From NCBI GenBank assembly GCA_017477185.1, contig JAFUXF010000035.1:1-64000 (forward strand): a stretch of DNA of 64,000 bases. The letters run 5' to 3'. The notes below the pieces were generated by a model. The model ran no database searches. It was not told where the DNA came from and was given only the letters and a program-made list of their open reading frames with translations. Position numbers and translations under genes: made by a program. Position 1 is the stretch's first letter. Each line of letters starts with the position of its first letter. The DNA comes from Alphaproteobacteria bacterium. GTDB taxonomy: Bacteria > Pseudomonadota > Alphaproteobacteria > RF32 > CAG-239. Positions 24,859-33,608 of this stretch are shown here, piece by piece.

Positions 24859-25543
24859 CTAAAACCTCTTTTACTTCCATATATTGTGGTTGTTCTAATT
24901 GTTTTATATAACTTTCAATTATTTGAATATTATTTAGCAAATCCTCATTTGATATAGTATGAAATCTTTTATTAAAGTGCCTCAAGCTATCTATAATACG
25001 TTTTGCCTTTTTAACATTCTCAATAAATGTTTGGAGATCCTCTCGAGTCTTTTCTCTTTCATTCTTGTCAGAAGATTCAATTTTAAGTGCAAGTTTAGGA
25101 TTTTTTGATAACAATGTTTCTGACAGCTTAGCTTTTTCATTTTGCAATGATTTAAATTTTTGCCAATTATCCCTATCATTCACAAACTTTTCTATTTCTT
25201 CATCACTCAATTGTCCTTTTTTAACAAAATCAATAGTTTTTATAGCTACAACAACTTGGGATTTCATCAATGTCTCTTCAGTTCTAATAATTGCATCTAT
25301 TAATTCTCTAAAACAATGTGCAACAACAGATTGCCTAGCGGGAAAATCATTTATTTGTAATATATAAATTCCGGCTAAATATATCTTTTCGGCATCTTCG
25401 CTAATACTTTTCAGTATTTCTCTAATATTCTGTCTTTCAGGATCTAAATTTTTTGCAAAATATTCTTCCATTGTTGTGGATACATAATTTTCCATAAATT
25501 TAGAATACATATCACCATTCATATCTTCCTCTATAATAGGCAT
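24821..25543 (-). CDS. Helical/coiled-coil protein, 240 aa, partner of 955-aa protein
   Basis: Unknown. The first part (residues 40-90) contains ARQSVVAHCFRELIDAI, a helical segment seen in proteins coupled to large helical-repeat partners. The centre and end (105-235) are highly charged and probably coiled coil. There are no membrane segments. The listed start is the first ATG; an internal ATG at 25522 is preceded by GAGGA and is an equally good start, giving 233 residues. The end overlaps the 955-aa gene by 38 bases, a strong sign of a two-gene operon. The next gene upstream (Bro-N) is 11 bases away. Confidence 0.6.
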   Translation of the reverse strand: MPIIEEDMNGDMYSKFMENYVSTTMEEYFAKNLDPERQNIREILKSISEDAEKIYLAGIYILQINDFPARQSVVAHCFRELIDAIIRTEETLMKSQVVVAIKTIDFVKKGQLSDEEIEKFVNDRDNWQKFKSLQNEKAKLSETLLSKNPKLALKIESSDKNEREKTREDLQTFIENVKKAKRIIDSLRHFNKRFHTISNEDLLNNIQIIESYIKQLEQPQYMEVKEVLDDILEETNTKAD

Positions 25544-25554
25544 TTGTTACAAAA

Positions 25555-26391
25555 CTATCTCTTCTCAATCTCTTTCTTTTTGTCCTTCTTCGGTAGGTAG
25601 TTTTCATCGGTAACGACGGATTTGCCGGTTTCTTCTTCATATTTTTCTTTAGCAACGCGGGCGACATTACCACCACGACGAGCGGCCTTTTTATTTTCCG
25701 CCATTCCGGTTGCTTCCATATTTTCTGCCACCTGACGCGTTGAAAGCTCTGCCAAAGCTGTAAAGATAAGTTCTGCCTCGCTCATATGGTCACGCAAATT
25801 TTGCGATTTCAAACCTTTAAGCTGTTTATGTTCTTTAACAGACAGTCCAGACCACTCCTGATGAATGATATTGGTCAAAATCGCATATTCCTCATCTTTG
25901 GTAATTTCGTGATCTTTCCAATAATCCGTCAACTTATTACGAGTTTCTTGTCCCATCATACGTTGCTGAATCCATTTTTCGGAATGTCCGAGTTTTTGCC
26001 AATTCTCGCGGGCACGATCAATACTCAAAGCAGGATCAACCGTTTCTTTCATCCGCTCATAGCCGACTCGAGCAAGCCATTGTTTAATCGGTTCAGCTTT
26101 AGGACTCGGAACGGATTGGACAATACGCAACATTGTTTCTGCATCAGCTGCATCCGTTTCCCGCATTTTGCCATCAGGAGCCATCATTTTCAACTGTCCG
26201 ATTTTTTCGGACACTTCAATATATCCCTCATTTGTCAGCTTTTTCTTTAGATCAGACCAATATTTACGCGGTCTTTCACTTTCTGTTAAAATTGCAATTA
26301 CATCAATTACAGAAAAGTACCAAATATCCTTTTTTTCGTCATAAACTGAGCGAATTTTGCTTTGCTCAAACAGTTTTATATCGTTTTTCAT
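25555..26391 (-). CDS. Bro-N domain phage antirepressor-like protein
   Basis: A 278-residue protein. Residues 1-120 match the Bro-N fold (SVYDEKKDIWYFSVIDVIAILTESERPRKYWSDLKKKL and KMMAPDGKMRETDAADAETMLRIVQSVPSPKAEPIKQWLA, described in parts), a DNA-binding domain of phage and bacterial antirepressors. The C-terminal half (GQETRNKLTDYWKDHEITKDEEYAIL and following) resembles DNA-damage-inducible DinD-like relatives of this class. The tail is strongly basic. It heads the minus-strand cluster Bro-N, 240 aa, 955 aa. A regulatory role in island induction is plausible but inferred. SD GAGGA precedes the ATG. Confidence 0.8.
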   Translation of the reverse strand: MKNDIKLFEQSKIRSVYDEKKDIWYFSVIDVIAILTESERPRKYWSDLKKKLTNEGYIEVSEKIGQLKMMAPDGKMRETDAADAETMLRIVQSVPSPKAEPIKQWLARVGYERMKETVDPALSIDRARENWQKLGHSEKWIQQRMMGQETRNKLTDYWKDHEITKDEEYAILTNIIHQEWSGLSVKEHKQLKGLKSQNLRDHMSEAELIFTALAELSTRQVAENMEATGMAENKKAARRGGNVARVAKEKYEEETGKSVVTDENYLPKKDKKKEIEKR

Positions 26392-26535
26392 ATATGTTTC
26401 CTCAGATTTTCATTGATTTTAGTTTACCTCTTTCAGCTAAAGAATCAAGGAAACAAGCGAATAATTAACGAATATTTAGAAAATACTCTTGATTTTCTCG
26501 TTCAAAAGAGCATTTGTTGCAATCGGAGATTTAAA

Positions 26536-26730
26536 ATGTATAAAAAACCACCGATAGAATACCAATTCAAAAAAGGACAATCAGGAAATCCTCAAGGAAG
26601 GCCAAATGTTTCCGATACAGCACTTTTAGAGATATTAAAGGATTTTTGGGATATTTTAATAAAAGCAAAGCAAAAAGATAAATCTGCCCGAAAAAAGCTA
26701 AGTGCAATCAGAAAAATATTAAAAAATTAA
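26536..26730 (+). CDS. DUF5681 domain protein, short form
   Basis: A 64-residue protein beginning MYKKPPIEYQFKKGQSGNPQGRP, the signature of DUF5681 proteins, which often sit beside phage terminase genes. It lacks most of the downstream part present in the 121-aa paralogue at 31922-32287, so it is a short or truncated version. I use the ATG at 26536 because the DUF5681 start aligns there; the upstream open frame is not family-like. It is the only plus-strand gene in this part of the island and its end overlaps the ankyrin gene stop by four bases. Confidence 0.6.
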   Translation: MYKKPPIEYQFKKGQSGNPQGRPNVSDTALLEILKDFWDILIKAKQKDKSARKKLSAIRKILKN

Positions 26731-27335
26731 GCCACCTTATTTTTACTATCTAAAAGTTGTAAAATTTCAATGTGTTGTTCACTTTGTTTGGCATACTCAT
26801 AAGCTGTTTTTCCCTTATTATCCTGAACATTAATATCAACACCTAGAGAAATTAAAGTTTTTATGGTTTTTGAATTATTAAGCTTTTCACAAGCATATAT
26901 CAAAGCTGTTCGACCATTGTTATCTTTTGCATTTATATCCGCCCCTAAAGAAATCATTTTATTAAGCAATTCGGGTTTAGCTTTTAAGCTGCATATCGTC
27001 ATAAATAATGTTCCTCCCTCATTATTACGAGTATTAATTTCCGCTCCAAGATTTACAAGAAGATCTAGCGTTTCCAGATTTTTATTTGATAAACAAGAGA
27101 ACAAAACCGCACAGCCAAAATCTTTTCTTAAATCAACTTTAACTCCTGCTTTTATTAAGAATTTTATGATTTCTGCATCTGCCCCATAAAGACAAGCAGA
27201 ACCGAATATTGTTTTCCCGTACTCATCTTGAGCATTTAAATCTACCCCGTTAGATACTTCTTGTTTAATATCCTCTAATGTGGCTGTTTGCCACCATTCT
27301 TTAGATAATAGATTTAGGGATTCTTTTTGTGCCAT
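26727..27335 (-). CDS. Ankyrin-repeat protein
   Basis: A 202-residue protein made of about five ankyrin repeats (for example GADINAKDNNGRTALIYACE, LGVDINVQDNKGKTAYEYA, LGAEINTRNNEGGTLFMTI). No signal peptide or catalytic domain is seen. The ATG at 27335 has GGAGGT nine bases upstream; a longer frame from a TTG overlaps the previous gene's stop. Ankyrin proteins in phage-derived islands often mediate protein contacts with host or rival elements. The partner here is unknown. Confidence 0.8.
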   Translation of the reverse strand: MAQKESLNLLSKEWWQTATLEDIKQEVSNGVDLNAQDEYGKTIFGSACLYGADAEIIKFLIKAGVKVDLRKDFGCAVLFSCLSNKNLETLDLLVNLGAEINTRNNEGGTLFMTICSLKAKPELLNKMISLGADINAKDNNGRTALIYACEKLNNSKTIKTLISLGVDINVQDNKGKTAYEYAKQSEQHIEILQLLDSKNKVA

Positions 27336-27355
27336 TGTGTATTTACCTCCAATTA

Positions 27356-28804
27356 TCAAGCAAAACTATAGCTCATTATTTCAAGCCAATCTACATGATA
27401 TTCCTTTGATATTTGATTACATATTTCTTTGCTTTCAGAGCACAATCTTTCTTGAATAGAATGTCCGTGATTTTTCTCAATAGCTTTAAGGAAAATTTCT
27501 TTCTCTTCATCATTAAAATCATCGGCATACATACCTTCCGGAGATTCTAAAGCTTTTATAGTTTTTTTGCGTAATTTTTGCATATCCTCCATTGATAATA
27601 TAATAGCTTCGCCATCAGTATTTCGTACAAACATAAAATCTATTTCCTGCATATTCAAAATCGGCAAGCACATTTCTTTATCATTGGACGAAAGATAATT
27701 AACTGCACTGCGACAAAACTTCCATCTTTCACAAAGACTTAAAAACTCAATATGGATATCAATATCATCTTGTTCTTTTGTCTCCTTTTCTTGTTGTGTA
27801 GATTGAAATATATTATCATCTTCAATAGTATCTGGAAGATTTTCATCCCCCGGCAAATTGCGCATCATCCCTGTTTTTTCATTAAAATATACCATTGCAC
27901 TACCAATACGACCATGACGATTTAAAGGAACATTAATTTCTAAAATATATTCTAATTCATGTTTTAGTTTTTTTAGACGACTTTTTACCGTTTCTTTTGT
28001 TTCAAAAGGTTTTCGTTCCGCTTCCTCAAAATAACGAACCCATATTTTTCGATATGGAAAGATAACTTTATCAATATATGGAATAATATTTCCATAGCTC
28101 CCTAAATCCTTCAATTCAGGATATTCATCTTTTCTCATATCAACGCTTTCTGGTAATTTTGATCTAATTATAACCGGAATATTGAGTTCTTTAGCAATCT
28201 GTTTTATCATTCTTAAAATAGGTTCAAGGTTTAATAGTTCGAAATTTTTCCTTCCATTTATTGTCCATAATTGCAGATAATCAATCATGACCAAACCTAC
28301 ATTTTCATTTTCTTGAAATTGATAAATTAAATTTTTGATATCTTCTATCCTATTACTATTAACATATAGGTTAATTGGAAGTTCTCGAATAGATTCAGCA
28401 CATTCCTGTATCCTCATAATATCTGAATTTTCTAATGTACCTTTTTCGATAGAACAAGTCGGTGTCTCCGTCACAATTGAAGTCAAACGTTCCATAAACA
28501 AAAGCTCTGAAATATCTGGCGAAAAAAATAAAATATTTTTAGTATTATCTATAAATTCTTTGTTATAAATAGCAAATTTTCCCGCAATCTCCAATAAACA
28601 ATTAAGGATAAAATCAGTACTCCTCATAAATGGTCTTCCTGCGACTAAAATAACTTCGCCCTCTTGTAAACCATTTAAAATTCTATCAACAGCATCAAAA
28701 CCTGTGATCAATCCTTGGAGTTTATTTGGATTTCGAATTTTAAAATCAAGATTTTTTATAAACTCATCTTCAAGCGATGAAATATGTGTCATTTTCATAT
28801 CCAT
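27356..28804 (-). CDS. DnaB/RecA-like ATPase domain protein with degenerate Walker A
   Basis: A 482-residue protein whose residues 28-330 follow the C-terminal helicase domain of replicative DnaB: GLITGFDAVDRILNGLQEGE, Walker B GLVMIDYLQLW (D175), an RSKLPESVDMRKDEYPELKDLG segment and a late FPYRKIWVRYFEE. The N-terminal DnaB primase-interaction domain is absent. The Walker A position reads GRPFMRSTD (57-65) where active DnaB has RPSMGKT, so the invariant Gly-Lys pair is lost. Residues 340-482 form an unrelated tail. It is probably not an active helicase; an adaptor, decoy or replication-interference role is possible. SD AAGGAT precedes the ATG. Confidence 0.75.
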   Translation of the reverse strand: MDMKMTHISSLEDEFIKNLDFKIRNPNKLQGLITGFDAVDRILNGLQEGEVILVAGRPFMRSTDFILNCLLEIAGKFAIYNKEFIDNTKNILFFSPDISELLFMERLTSIVTETPTCSIEKGTLENSDIMRIQECAESIRELPINLYVNSNRIEDIKNLIYQFQENENVGLVMIDYLQLWTINGRKNFELLNLEPILRMIKQIAKELNIPVIIRSKLPESVDMRKDEYPELKDLGSYGNIIPYIDKVIFPYRKIWVRYFEEAERKPFETKETVKSRLKKLKHELEYILEINVPLNRHGRIGSAMVYFNEKTGMMRNLPGDENLPDTIEDDNIFQSTQQEKETKEQDDIDIHIEFLSLCERWKFCRSAVNYLSSNDKEMCLPILNMQEIDFMFVRNTDGEAIILSMEDMQKLRKKTIKALESPEGMYADDFNDEEKEIFLKAIEKNHGHSIQERLCSESKEICNQISKEYHVDWLEIMSYSFA

Positions 28805-28852
28805 TTATTATATCCTTATATACAAAAGGCGGCATTATACCGCCTTTATCAA

Positions 28853-29473
28853 TTACTCTTTCCAAGACATCGGATGATAAATTTTGTGTTGACTACCTTT
28901 ATGCGTCTCTGCTTTGAGATAAATTAAGTTTGTCACGCTGTTATTATACGAATTATTGTCAATATGATGTACAACATAATTGCACTGATCATAATCTTTC
29001 GGTTTTTTGAGGAAGAACCTGGCAACAATCTTATGAATATCATATTCCGGAGTTTTTCCGGTGATATTTAAACAAATTTGACATCCGGAATCTATTCTGT
29101 TTTTGGGTACATAAGCATTCCGCCGAAACAATAACTTAACTTCTTCAGGAAAATCAAGCCAACGCACGCCCGACGAATCCTCATCAGCATTTTTTAATAC
29201 ATCCGGTATTACAATATCGGCTATTTCAGCATCTTCTTTAGCAATTTTAACAATATAACCATAGTTGCTAATGTAATATTCTTTGTAGTAATGTTTCCAA
29301 ACCTCTTCAATTTGGAACTGTCCAATAAAACCCATTTCTAGATTTTTTGCTTTTTCTACTTTTAAATTTGTTGGGTTCTCTCCATATTCAAAAGTCCTTT
29401 GTTCAACAGTAATTCTATCCGTTCCATCATACATTTTTAAGGCCGGAGTATACACTTGTACTAGTGTCGTCAT
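28853..29473 (-). CDS. NUMOD4/HNH endonuclease-like protein
   Basis: A 206-residue protein. Residues 55-80 (EEVWKHYYKEYYISNYGYIVK) look like the NUMOD4 motif of homing endonucleases. The C-terminal part (IHKIVARFFLKKP then YVVHHIDNNSYNNSVTNLIYL) is an HNH nuclease core with HH, D and two N residues. Such free-standing HNH genes are common in phages and near terminase genes, where they can aid packaging or act selfishly. SD AGGAG lies before the ATG and it is 14 bases downstream of the DUF6150 gene, so the two are likely co-transcribed. Confidence 0.8.
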   Translation of the reverse strand: MTTLVQVYTPALKMYDGTDRITVEQRTFEYGENPTNLKVEKAKNLEMGFIGQFQIEEVWKHYYKEYYISNYGYIVKIAKEDAEIADIVIPDVLKNADEDSSGVRWLDFPEEVKLLFRRNAYVPKNRIDSGCQICLNITGKTPEYDIHKIVARFFLKKPKDYDQCNYVVHHIDNNSYNNSVTNLIYLKAETHKGSQHKIYHPMSWKE

Positions 29474-29487
29474 TAAATTTCTCCTTA

Positions 29488-29787
29488 TTAATTTTGTAAT
29501 TTACCATATAAAGGATGATTGTATATTTTGTTTGACTGCCAACCGGGCGTTAAAGACTGTCCCGTACAATCATAAATGACCAAATCAGCAGCAGATGAAT
29601 TATCTACCCAATAAATCTTTTTAATTCCCAATCCATAATCCGAATCCGCAAAGTACCACTGCCACTCATACCATACGTCATTTTCTCCAACCCTGTTAAT
29701 TAACAAATCCGCATCAAATTGATTGTCAGAATTATAAACCTTGATATCTGCTTGAGAAACATCATTCGTTACAAAAACTTTAGGCAT
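29488..29787 (-). CDS. DUF6150 family protein
   Basis: A 99-residue protein with internal pseudo-repeats of the form VFVTNDVSQADIKVYN, IYWVDNSSAADLVIY and ADSDYGLGIKKIYWVD. This pattern fits DUF6150, small proteins of unknown role often found in phage and accessory regions. It is the first gene of the leftward transcript and diverges from the XRE regulator at 29928 across an operator region. AAAGGA precedes the ATG. Confidence 0.75.
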   Translation of the reverse strand: MPKVFVTNDVSQADIKVYNSDNQFDADLLINRVGENDVWYEWQWYFADSDYGLGIKKIYWVDNSSAADLVIYDCTGQSLTPGWQSNKIYNHPLYGKLQN

Positions 29788-29849
29788 ACTTTATCCTTTC
29801 CTTTAATTGTTAATACTTAAAGTATGCTCAAATATTGTATAAAGTCAAT

Positions 29850-29915
29850 AAAATTATATTGTTTTCTTAAAATAGTTCGTCTCAAAATTATATTGTATTA
29901 TCCCAATATAATTTT
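29850..29915. promoter_or_regulatory. Operator array between DUF6150 and XRE gene
   Basis: The 12-mer AAAATTATATTG occurs at 29850-29861 and 29884-29895, and its exact inverse CAATATAATTTT at 29904-29915. The last two form a perfect inverted repeat around eight bases, 12 bases before the XRE start codon. The array lies in the divergent promoter region, as expected for operator half-sites of the adjacent XRE repressor. Confidence 0.65.
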
Positions 29916-29927
29916 AAGGGATTTACT

Positions 29928-30263
29928 ATGTTAAATGAGCAAGAATTTTTAAAATTAATCAGTCAAGCCATCCGCAAAAATCGTATATCTAAGAAAATAT
30001 CTAGCGAGAAACTGGCTGAACTGACTAATATGGATTATTCATCTGTCAATTTAATTGAAAATTGTCGTCAAAACCCTCGTTCCTATACATTATATAAACT
30101 TTTAATGGCTTTGGATATTGATATAACAACATGCATAGATGGCGGCGTAGTCAAAGATCCCTCAGTTAAAGAAAAAATATTAACAAAATTGGATATTTTG
30201 AGTGAAAAACAACAAACCGATTTATTAGCGTTTTTAGAGCAATTTGAACTCAAAGCAAAGTAA
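29928..30263 (+). CDS. XRE-family transcriptional regulator
   Basis: A 111-residue regulator. The helix-turn-helix (SKKISSEKLAELTNMDYSSVNLIENCRQNPRSYTLYKLLMALD) covers residues 20-65 and a helical C-terminal tail (ILTKLDILSEKQQTDLLAFLEQFE) may dimerise. It is divergent from the DUF6150-HNH-DnaB-like gene series, with inverted repeats next to its start, so it probably autoregulates and controls the leftward island genes. It differs clearly from the three small element-linked XRE proteins in this window. Confidence 0.85.
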   Translation: MLNEQEFLKLISQAIRKNRISKKISSEKLAELTNMDYSSVNLIENCRQNPRSYTLYKLLMALDIDITTCIDGGVVKDPSVKEKILTKLDILSEKQQTDLLAFLEQFELKAK

Positions 30264-30297
30264 AAAAGGCGGGATATTACTCCAGCCTGATTAGATT

Positions 30298-31929
30298 TTA
30301 ATAAGGTTTGGGCCTATAGGTTCCTCGACACATTATCGTCCCAATACTATTATTGTTTTGATATGGATCATACCCTCCTCGTGAAGCTAAATTCCCAATA
30401 CTACTAGCATCCAAGAGAAAAGAGGGACAAGAATTATTGCCTCCGACAACATGTCGTCCATTCGAAGCTAATGGAAAATTCACTTGTTGAGGTATTTGTG
30501 GATTCGTCTCTAAATAATTAATTGCTTGGCTTAAAGCATCACATTGGTCTTTGTATGGCGAATATGGAAATGACAACAATTCATCCTCAAAATCCGCATA
30601 CCAAGATGTATTATTTTGAGGAAATAAGAGATTTTTATTTTCAACCGCAACCAATACACTATTAAATCTTTTCTCTTTAGAGCCCATCGCTCTAATTGGA
30701 ATTAAGTGTTTCATTGTTAGCTCTCCTTTCCGAATTTCACTTTTGAGAGACTGCAATGCAGAAGAACCAGAAGAAGCATCCTCAATAAGAACTATAGGTT
30801 CTCCATACGTTTTATATTGAGTATAAATTTCTTTTATCATATTTAATAAATCAACAAATTCTAAATGGTCTCTAAAGACATTTAATAAATAAATTTTACC
30901 ATCTTTATCGATACCTAAAACAACGCAGGCTGAATAAGCATTATTATCATTTGTCTTAACCGCAGTATCCCAAGATAAAATAACTCCTTTTAAAATTGGC
31001 AATGTAGAATAAAAACTTATCTTATTCTGAGAAAGCCACCCATTACCTTTTGGTAACGGATTTTGCTGATATTGTGCTTCAAAGGCAAAATCTCCCATAG
31101 TTTTCTTAATATCACTAATAGTATCCAAATTTTCTCTTTCAGGATTGAGCAATTCCCCTTTCTTACGTATATATAAGCGAGAAAAACCAGTTAATGGATC
31201 TTGTATTTCAAAAGTTTCATCTTTTAGAGCAATAGCTGGAAGATTCAAATATTTGAATCCAATATCTTTTTCTAAAAGAAACCCAGATAAATCATTGATA
31301 TGTAATCGCGGCATAACACAAAGTATTTTACCTGTCTTTTTATTATTCAACCGAGTACTAATACTTTCAGCAAAATTACGATTAGTTTTTTCTCTCAGAG
31401 TATCAGAAAAAGCATCTTTGGTCTGCATTGGATCATCAACGATAATCCAATCAGCACCTCTTCCAACAACTTGTCCAAAAATTGTTGTCGCAAATCGCCC
31501 TCCTAGTTTTGTTGTTGTAAAATCAGTAGCAGCTGTTTTATCAGAACTTAAATTTGTATCAGGAAAAATATTATGATACCAGTCTAATGATAAAATAGTT
31601 TTACATTGCAAAGAAAGATTATTTGCTAATTCTTCACTGCTATAAATACACATAATTTCAAGTGTTGGATCTTTTCCCAATAAAAAAGCAGGCCAAGCAA
31701 CTGTGCAAATAAATGATTTTAAACTTCTTGGAGCTATATCTAGTATTAATTTATTGTATTCATTGTTATACATTTTTCCCAATTCTGAACATATTAAATC
31801 AATATAGTTTCCACGACTAAGTATCTCTGAAGAATGTGTTTCATTAAATGCCTTTTCCAGAAAAACAGAAAAACTAGCCGAAGCAATTAAATTAAAATCT
31901 TTTTGATTATACATATATGTATCAGTCAT
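30298..31929 (-). CDS. Phage terminase large subunit
   Basis: DNA-packaging motor: an ATPase that drives DNA into proheads and a nuclease that cuts concatemers. Its 543 residues show a Walker A-like APRSLKS (66-72), Walker B WIIVDDPM (D165, D166), an adenine/coupling region CVMPRLHINDLSG, and an RNase H-like nuclease domain starting at LSWDTAVK (D321) with IEDASSG and DQCDALSQAI supplying further acids. SD GGAG lies six bases before the ATG. It overlaps the DUF5681 gene by eight bases. There are no portal or capsid genes in the island, so its packaging partner would have to come from elsewhere. Confidence 0.92.
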   Translation of the reverse strand: MTDTYMYNQKDFNLIASASFSVFLEKAFNETHSSEILSRGNYIDLICSELGKMYNNEYNKLILDIAPRSLKSFICTVAWPAFLLGKDPTLEIMCIYSSEELANNLSLQCKTILSLDWYHNIFPDTNLSSDKTAATDFTTTKLGGRFATTIFGQVVGRGADWIIVDDPMQTKDAFSDTLREKTNRNFAESISTRLNNKKTGKILCVMPRLHINDLSGFLLEKDIGFKYLNLPAIALKDETFEIQDPLTGFSRLYIRKKGELLNPERENLDTISDIKKTMGDFAFEAQYQQNPLPKGNGWLSQNKISFYSTLPILKGVILSWDTAVKTNDNNAYSACVVLGIDKDGKIYLLNVFRDHLEFVDLLNMIKEIYTQYKTYGEPIVLIEDASSGSSALQSLKSEIRKGELTMKHLIPIRAMGSKEKRFNSVLVAVENKNLLFPQNNTSWYADFEDELLSFPYSPYKDQCDALSQAINYLETNPQIPQQVNFPLASNGRHVVGGNNSCPSFLLDASSIGNLASRGGYDPYQNNNSIGTIMCRGTYRPKPY

Positions 31930-32287
31930 TTTTTTCTCCTCTATTATATTTATTCATAAAATGTTCCATTATATCTTGATCTTTTAGTGATAATTTTTGC
32001 TCATCATCTCTTTCTTTATTTTTTTGATCTATCTGCAACAACCAAGGAACAAGGCGTTGAACAGCGTTGACATCGCCCTTTACTCCTTTATTTATCCATT
32101 GCATCAACATTGCTTCTTTTTTGGTTATTTTTATTTCCGCTCCTTCCTGTTTGATGGAAATTTTTTGCTCTACAATTTTTTCCAGTAAACTCAAAAAATT
32201 CTTACTCCCCTTAGAACGACCTTTGGGATTGCCGGAAACTCCTTTCTTAAATTGGGTTTCTTTTGGTGGATTCTTATAACCGGACAT
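31922..32287 (-). CDS. DUF5681 domain protein (terminase-associated)
   Basis: A 121-residue protein starting with the DUF5681 signature (YKNPPKETQFKKGVSGNPKGR), followed by a helical segment (KEAMLMQWINKGVKGDVNAVQRL) typical of the full-length family. It precedes the terminase gene with an eight-base overlap and overlaps the methyltransferase end by 14 bases. It may serve as a small-terminase-like DNA-recognition subunit; this is inferred from position. AAGGAG precedes the ATG. Confidence 0.8.
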   Translation of the reverse strand: MSGYKNPPKETQFKKGVSGNPKGRSKGSKNFLSLLEKIVEQKISIKQEGAEIKITKKEAMLMQWINKGVKGDVNAVQRLVPWLLQIDQKNKERDDEQKLSLKDQDIMEHFMNKYNRGEKND

Positions 32288-33608
32288 TTTCCTTCTCCTT
32301 TTTCTCAGTTAACAATTGTTCATAATTTTTTCCGCTTAATTCATGTGTTGCCCAAATTCCGGTCAACTTATGAAAACGCCTGATAATTGTATCAATATAA
32401 CGGGGTTCATACTCTACACCGTAACAGATTCTACCTGTTTTTTCGGCAGCAATTAGAGTTGAGCCACTACCTAAAAAGGCATCAAAAACTATTTGCCTTC
32501 GTTTAGAAGCATCAAGAATGGCTTCTTCAACCAATTCAACAGGCTTAACTGTCGGGTGCATTTTCAAATCAGATTGATTTTTTCCAAAACTGTTTACTCC
32601 GGCACAATGCCAGACATTTGTTCGATAACGGCCATGTTTTCCGAGTTCCACATTATTTGTATGTGAACCTTTTCGTTTTTGAAAAACAAAAATCAACTCA
32701 TGTTGCGACCGGTAAAAACTACCCATGCCGCCATTTTGTTTACACCAAACGACTAAATTCAACATTTTTTCATAAACAGGACGAGAAGCAGATAGCATCT
32801 CATATATGTGTCGCCAATCCATACATAGATAATGGACACTTCCGTCCTTAGAAAAATCGGCCATATTTTGCATGCTCTGCTGAAGGAAATTAATAAATTC
32901 ATTTTCATTCATCTCCCCTGAAGCAAATGCAAATTCTTTATGCTTTGTCTTACCTTGTTCGACAATATTTTTAACACAAACATTACATGGCGGATCACTA
33001 AACACCATATCTGCTCGGACAGAACCACATAATTTATCAAGAGTTTCTTTTTGCAGAGAATCTCCGCAAATAATCCTGTGTTTACCAAGATTCCAAATAT
33101 CTCCCTGTTTGGAAATAATTTCATCATCAGGTACAAACGGCGGTGTATTGAGTTTTTCATCAATAGCTTCGCTTGATGATGTTTCTTGCATCAAAACATC
33201 TATCTCCGGTAAATCAAAACCTGTAATATCTAAATTCAATTCCTCCTCAAAATTTAAGGCCAATTTTTCTATTTCAACAAACTCAAGCTTTAGTAAATCC
33301 GTGTTCCATTTACCATTTTCGCTTAATTTATTGTCAGCAAGTCGATAAGCTTTCTTCTCTGCTTCATTAAGATGTGAGAGAAAAATAACCGGAATTTGCT
33401 TAAGTCCTAATAATTTTGCAGCCTTAAATCTACCGTGTCCGGCTATAATTTCAGAATTTGTATCTACCAATATAGGCGTATTAAATCCAAAGCGTTCAAT
33501 AGATTTTGCTATTTGTTGCGTTTGCTTTTCTTCATGTTCCTTCGGATTTAATGGATAAGGTTTGATACTTTCAATATCAACGTGCTGTAATTGTAAGGTC
33601 TCTTTCAT
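32274..33608 (-). CDS. ParB-domain DNA methyltransferase
   Basis: A 444-residue fusion. The N-terminal ParB/sulfiredoxin-like domain (residues 5-95) contains IAGHGRFKAAKLLGL. A C-terminal amino-methyltransferase follows, with motif IV SDPPC (about 204-208) before motif I DAFLGSGSTLIAAE, the order of beta-class N6-adenine or N4-cytosine enzymes. Phage-borne proteins of this design methylate DNA to evade restriction or regulate the element. Motif IV has Cys in place of the usual Tyr, an oddity to test. Start at 33608 is chosen because AAAGGAG lies upstream; an upstream ATG adds 14 atypical residues. Confidence 0.85.
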   Translation of the reverse strand: MKETLQLQHVDIESIKPYPLNPKEHEEKQTQQIAKSIERFGFNTPILVDTNSEIIAGHGRFKAAKLLGLKQIPVIFLSHLNEAEKKAYRLADNKLSENGKWNTDLLKLEFVEIEKLALNFEEELNLDITGFDLPEIDVLMQETSSSEAIDEKLNTPPFVPDDEIISKQGDIWNLGKHRIICGDSLQKETLDKLCGSVRADMVFSDPPCNVCVKNIVEQGKTKHKEFAFASGEMNENEFINFLQQSMQNMADFSKDGSVHYLCMDWRHIYEMLSASRPVYEKMLNLVVWCKQNGGMGSFYRSQHELIFVFQKRKGSHTNNVELGKHGRYRTNVWHCAGVNSFGKNQSDLKMHPTVKPVELVEEAILDASKRRQIVFDAFLGSGSTLIAAEKTGRICYGVEYEPRYIDTIIRRFHKLTGIWATHELSGKNYEQLLTEKKEKENVRL

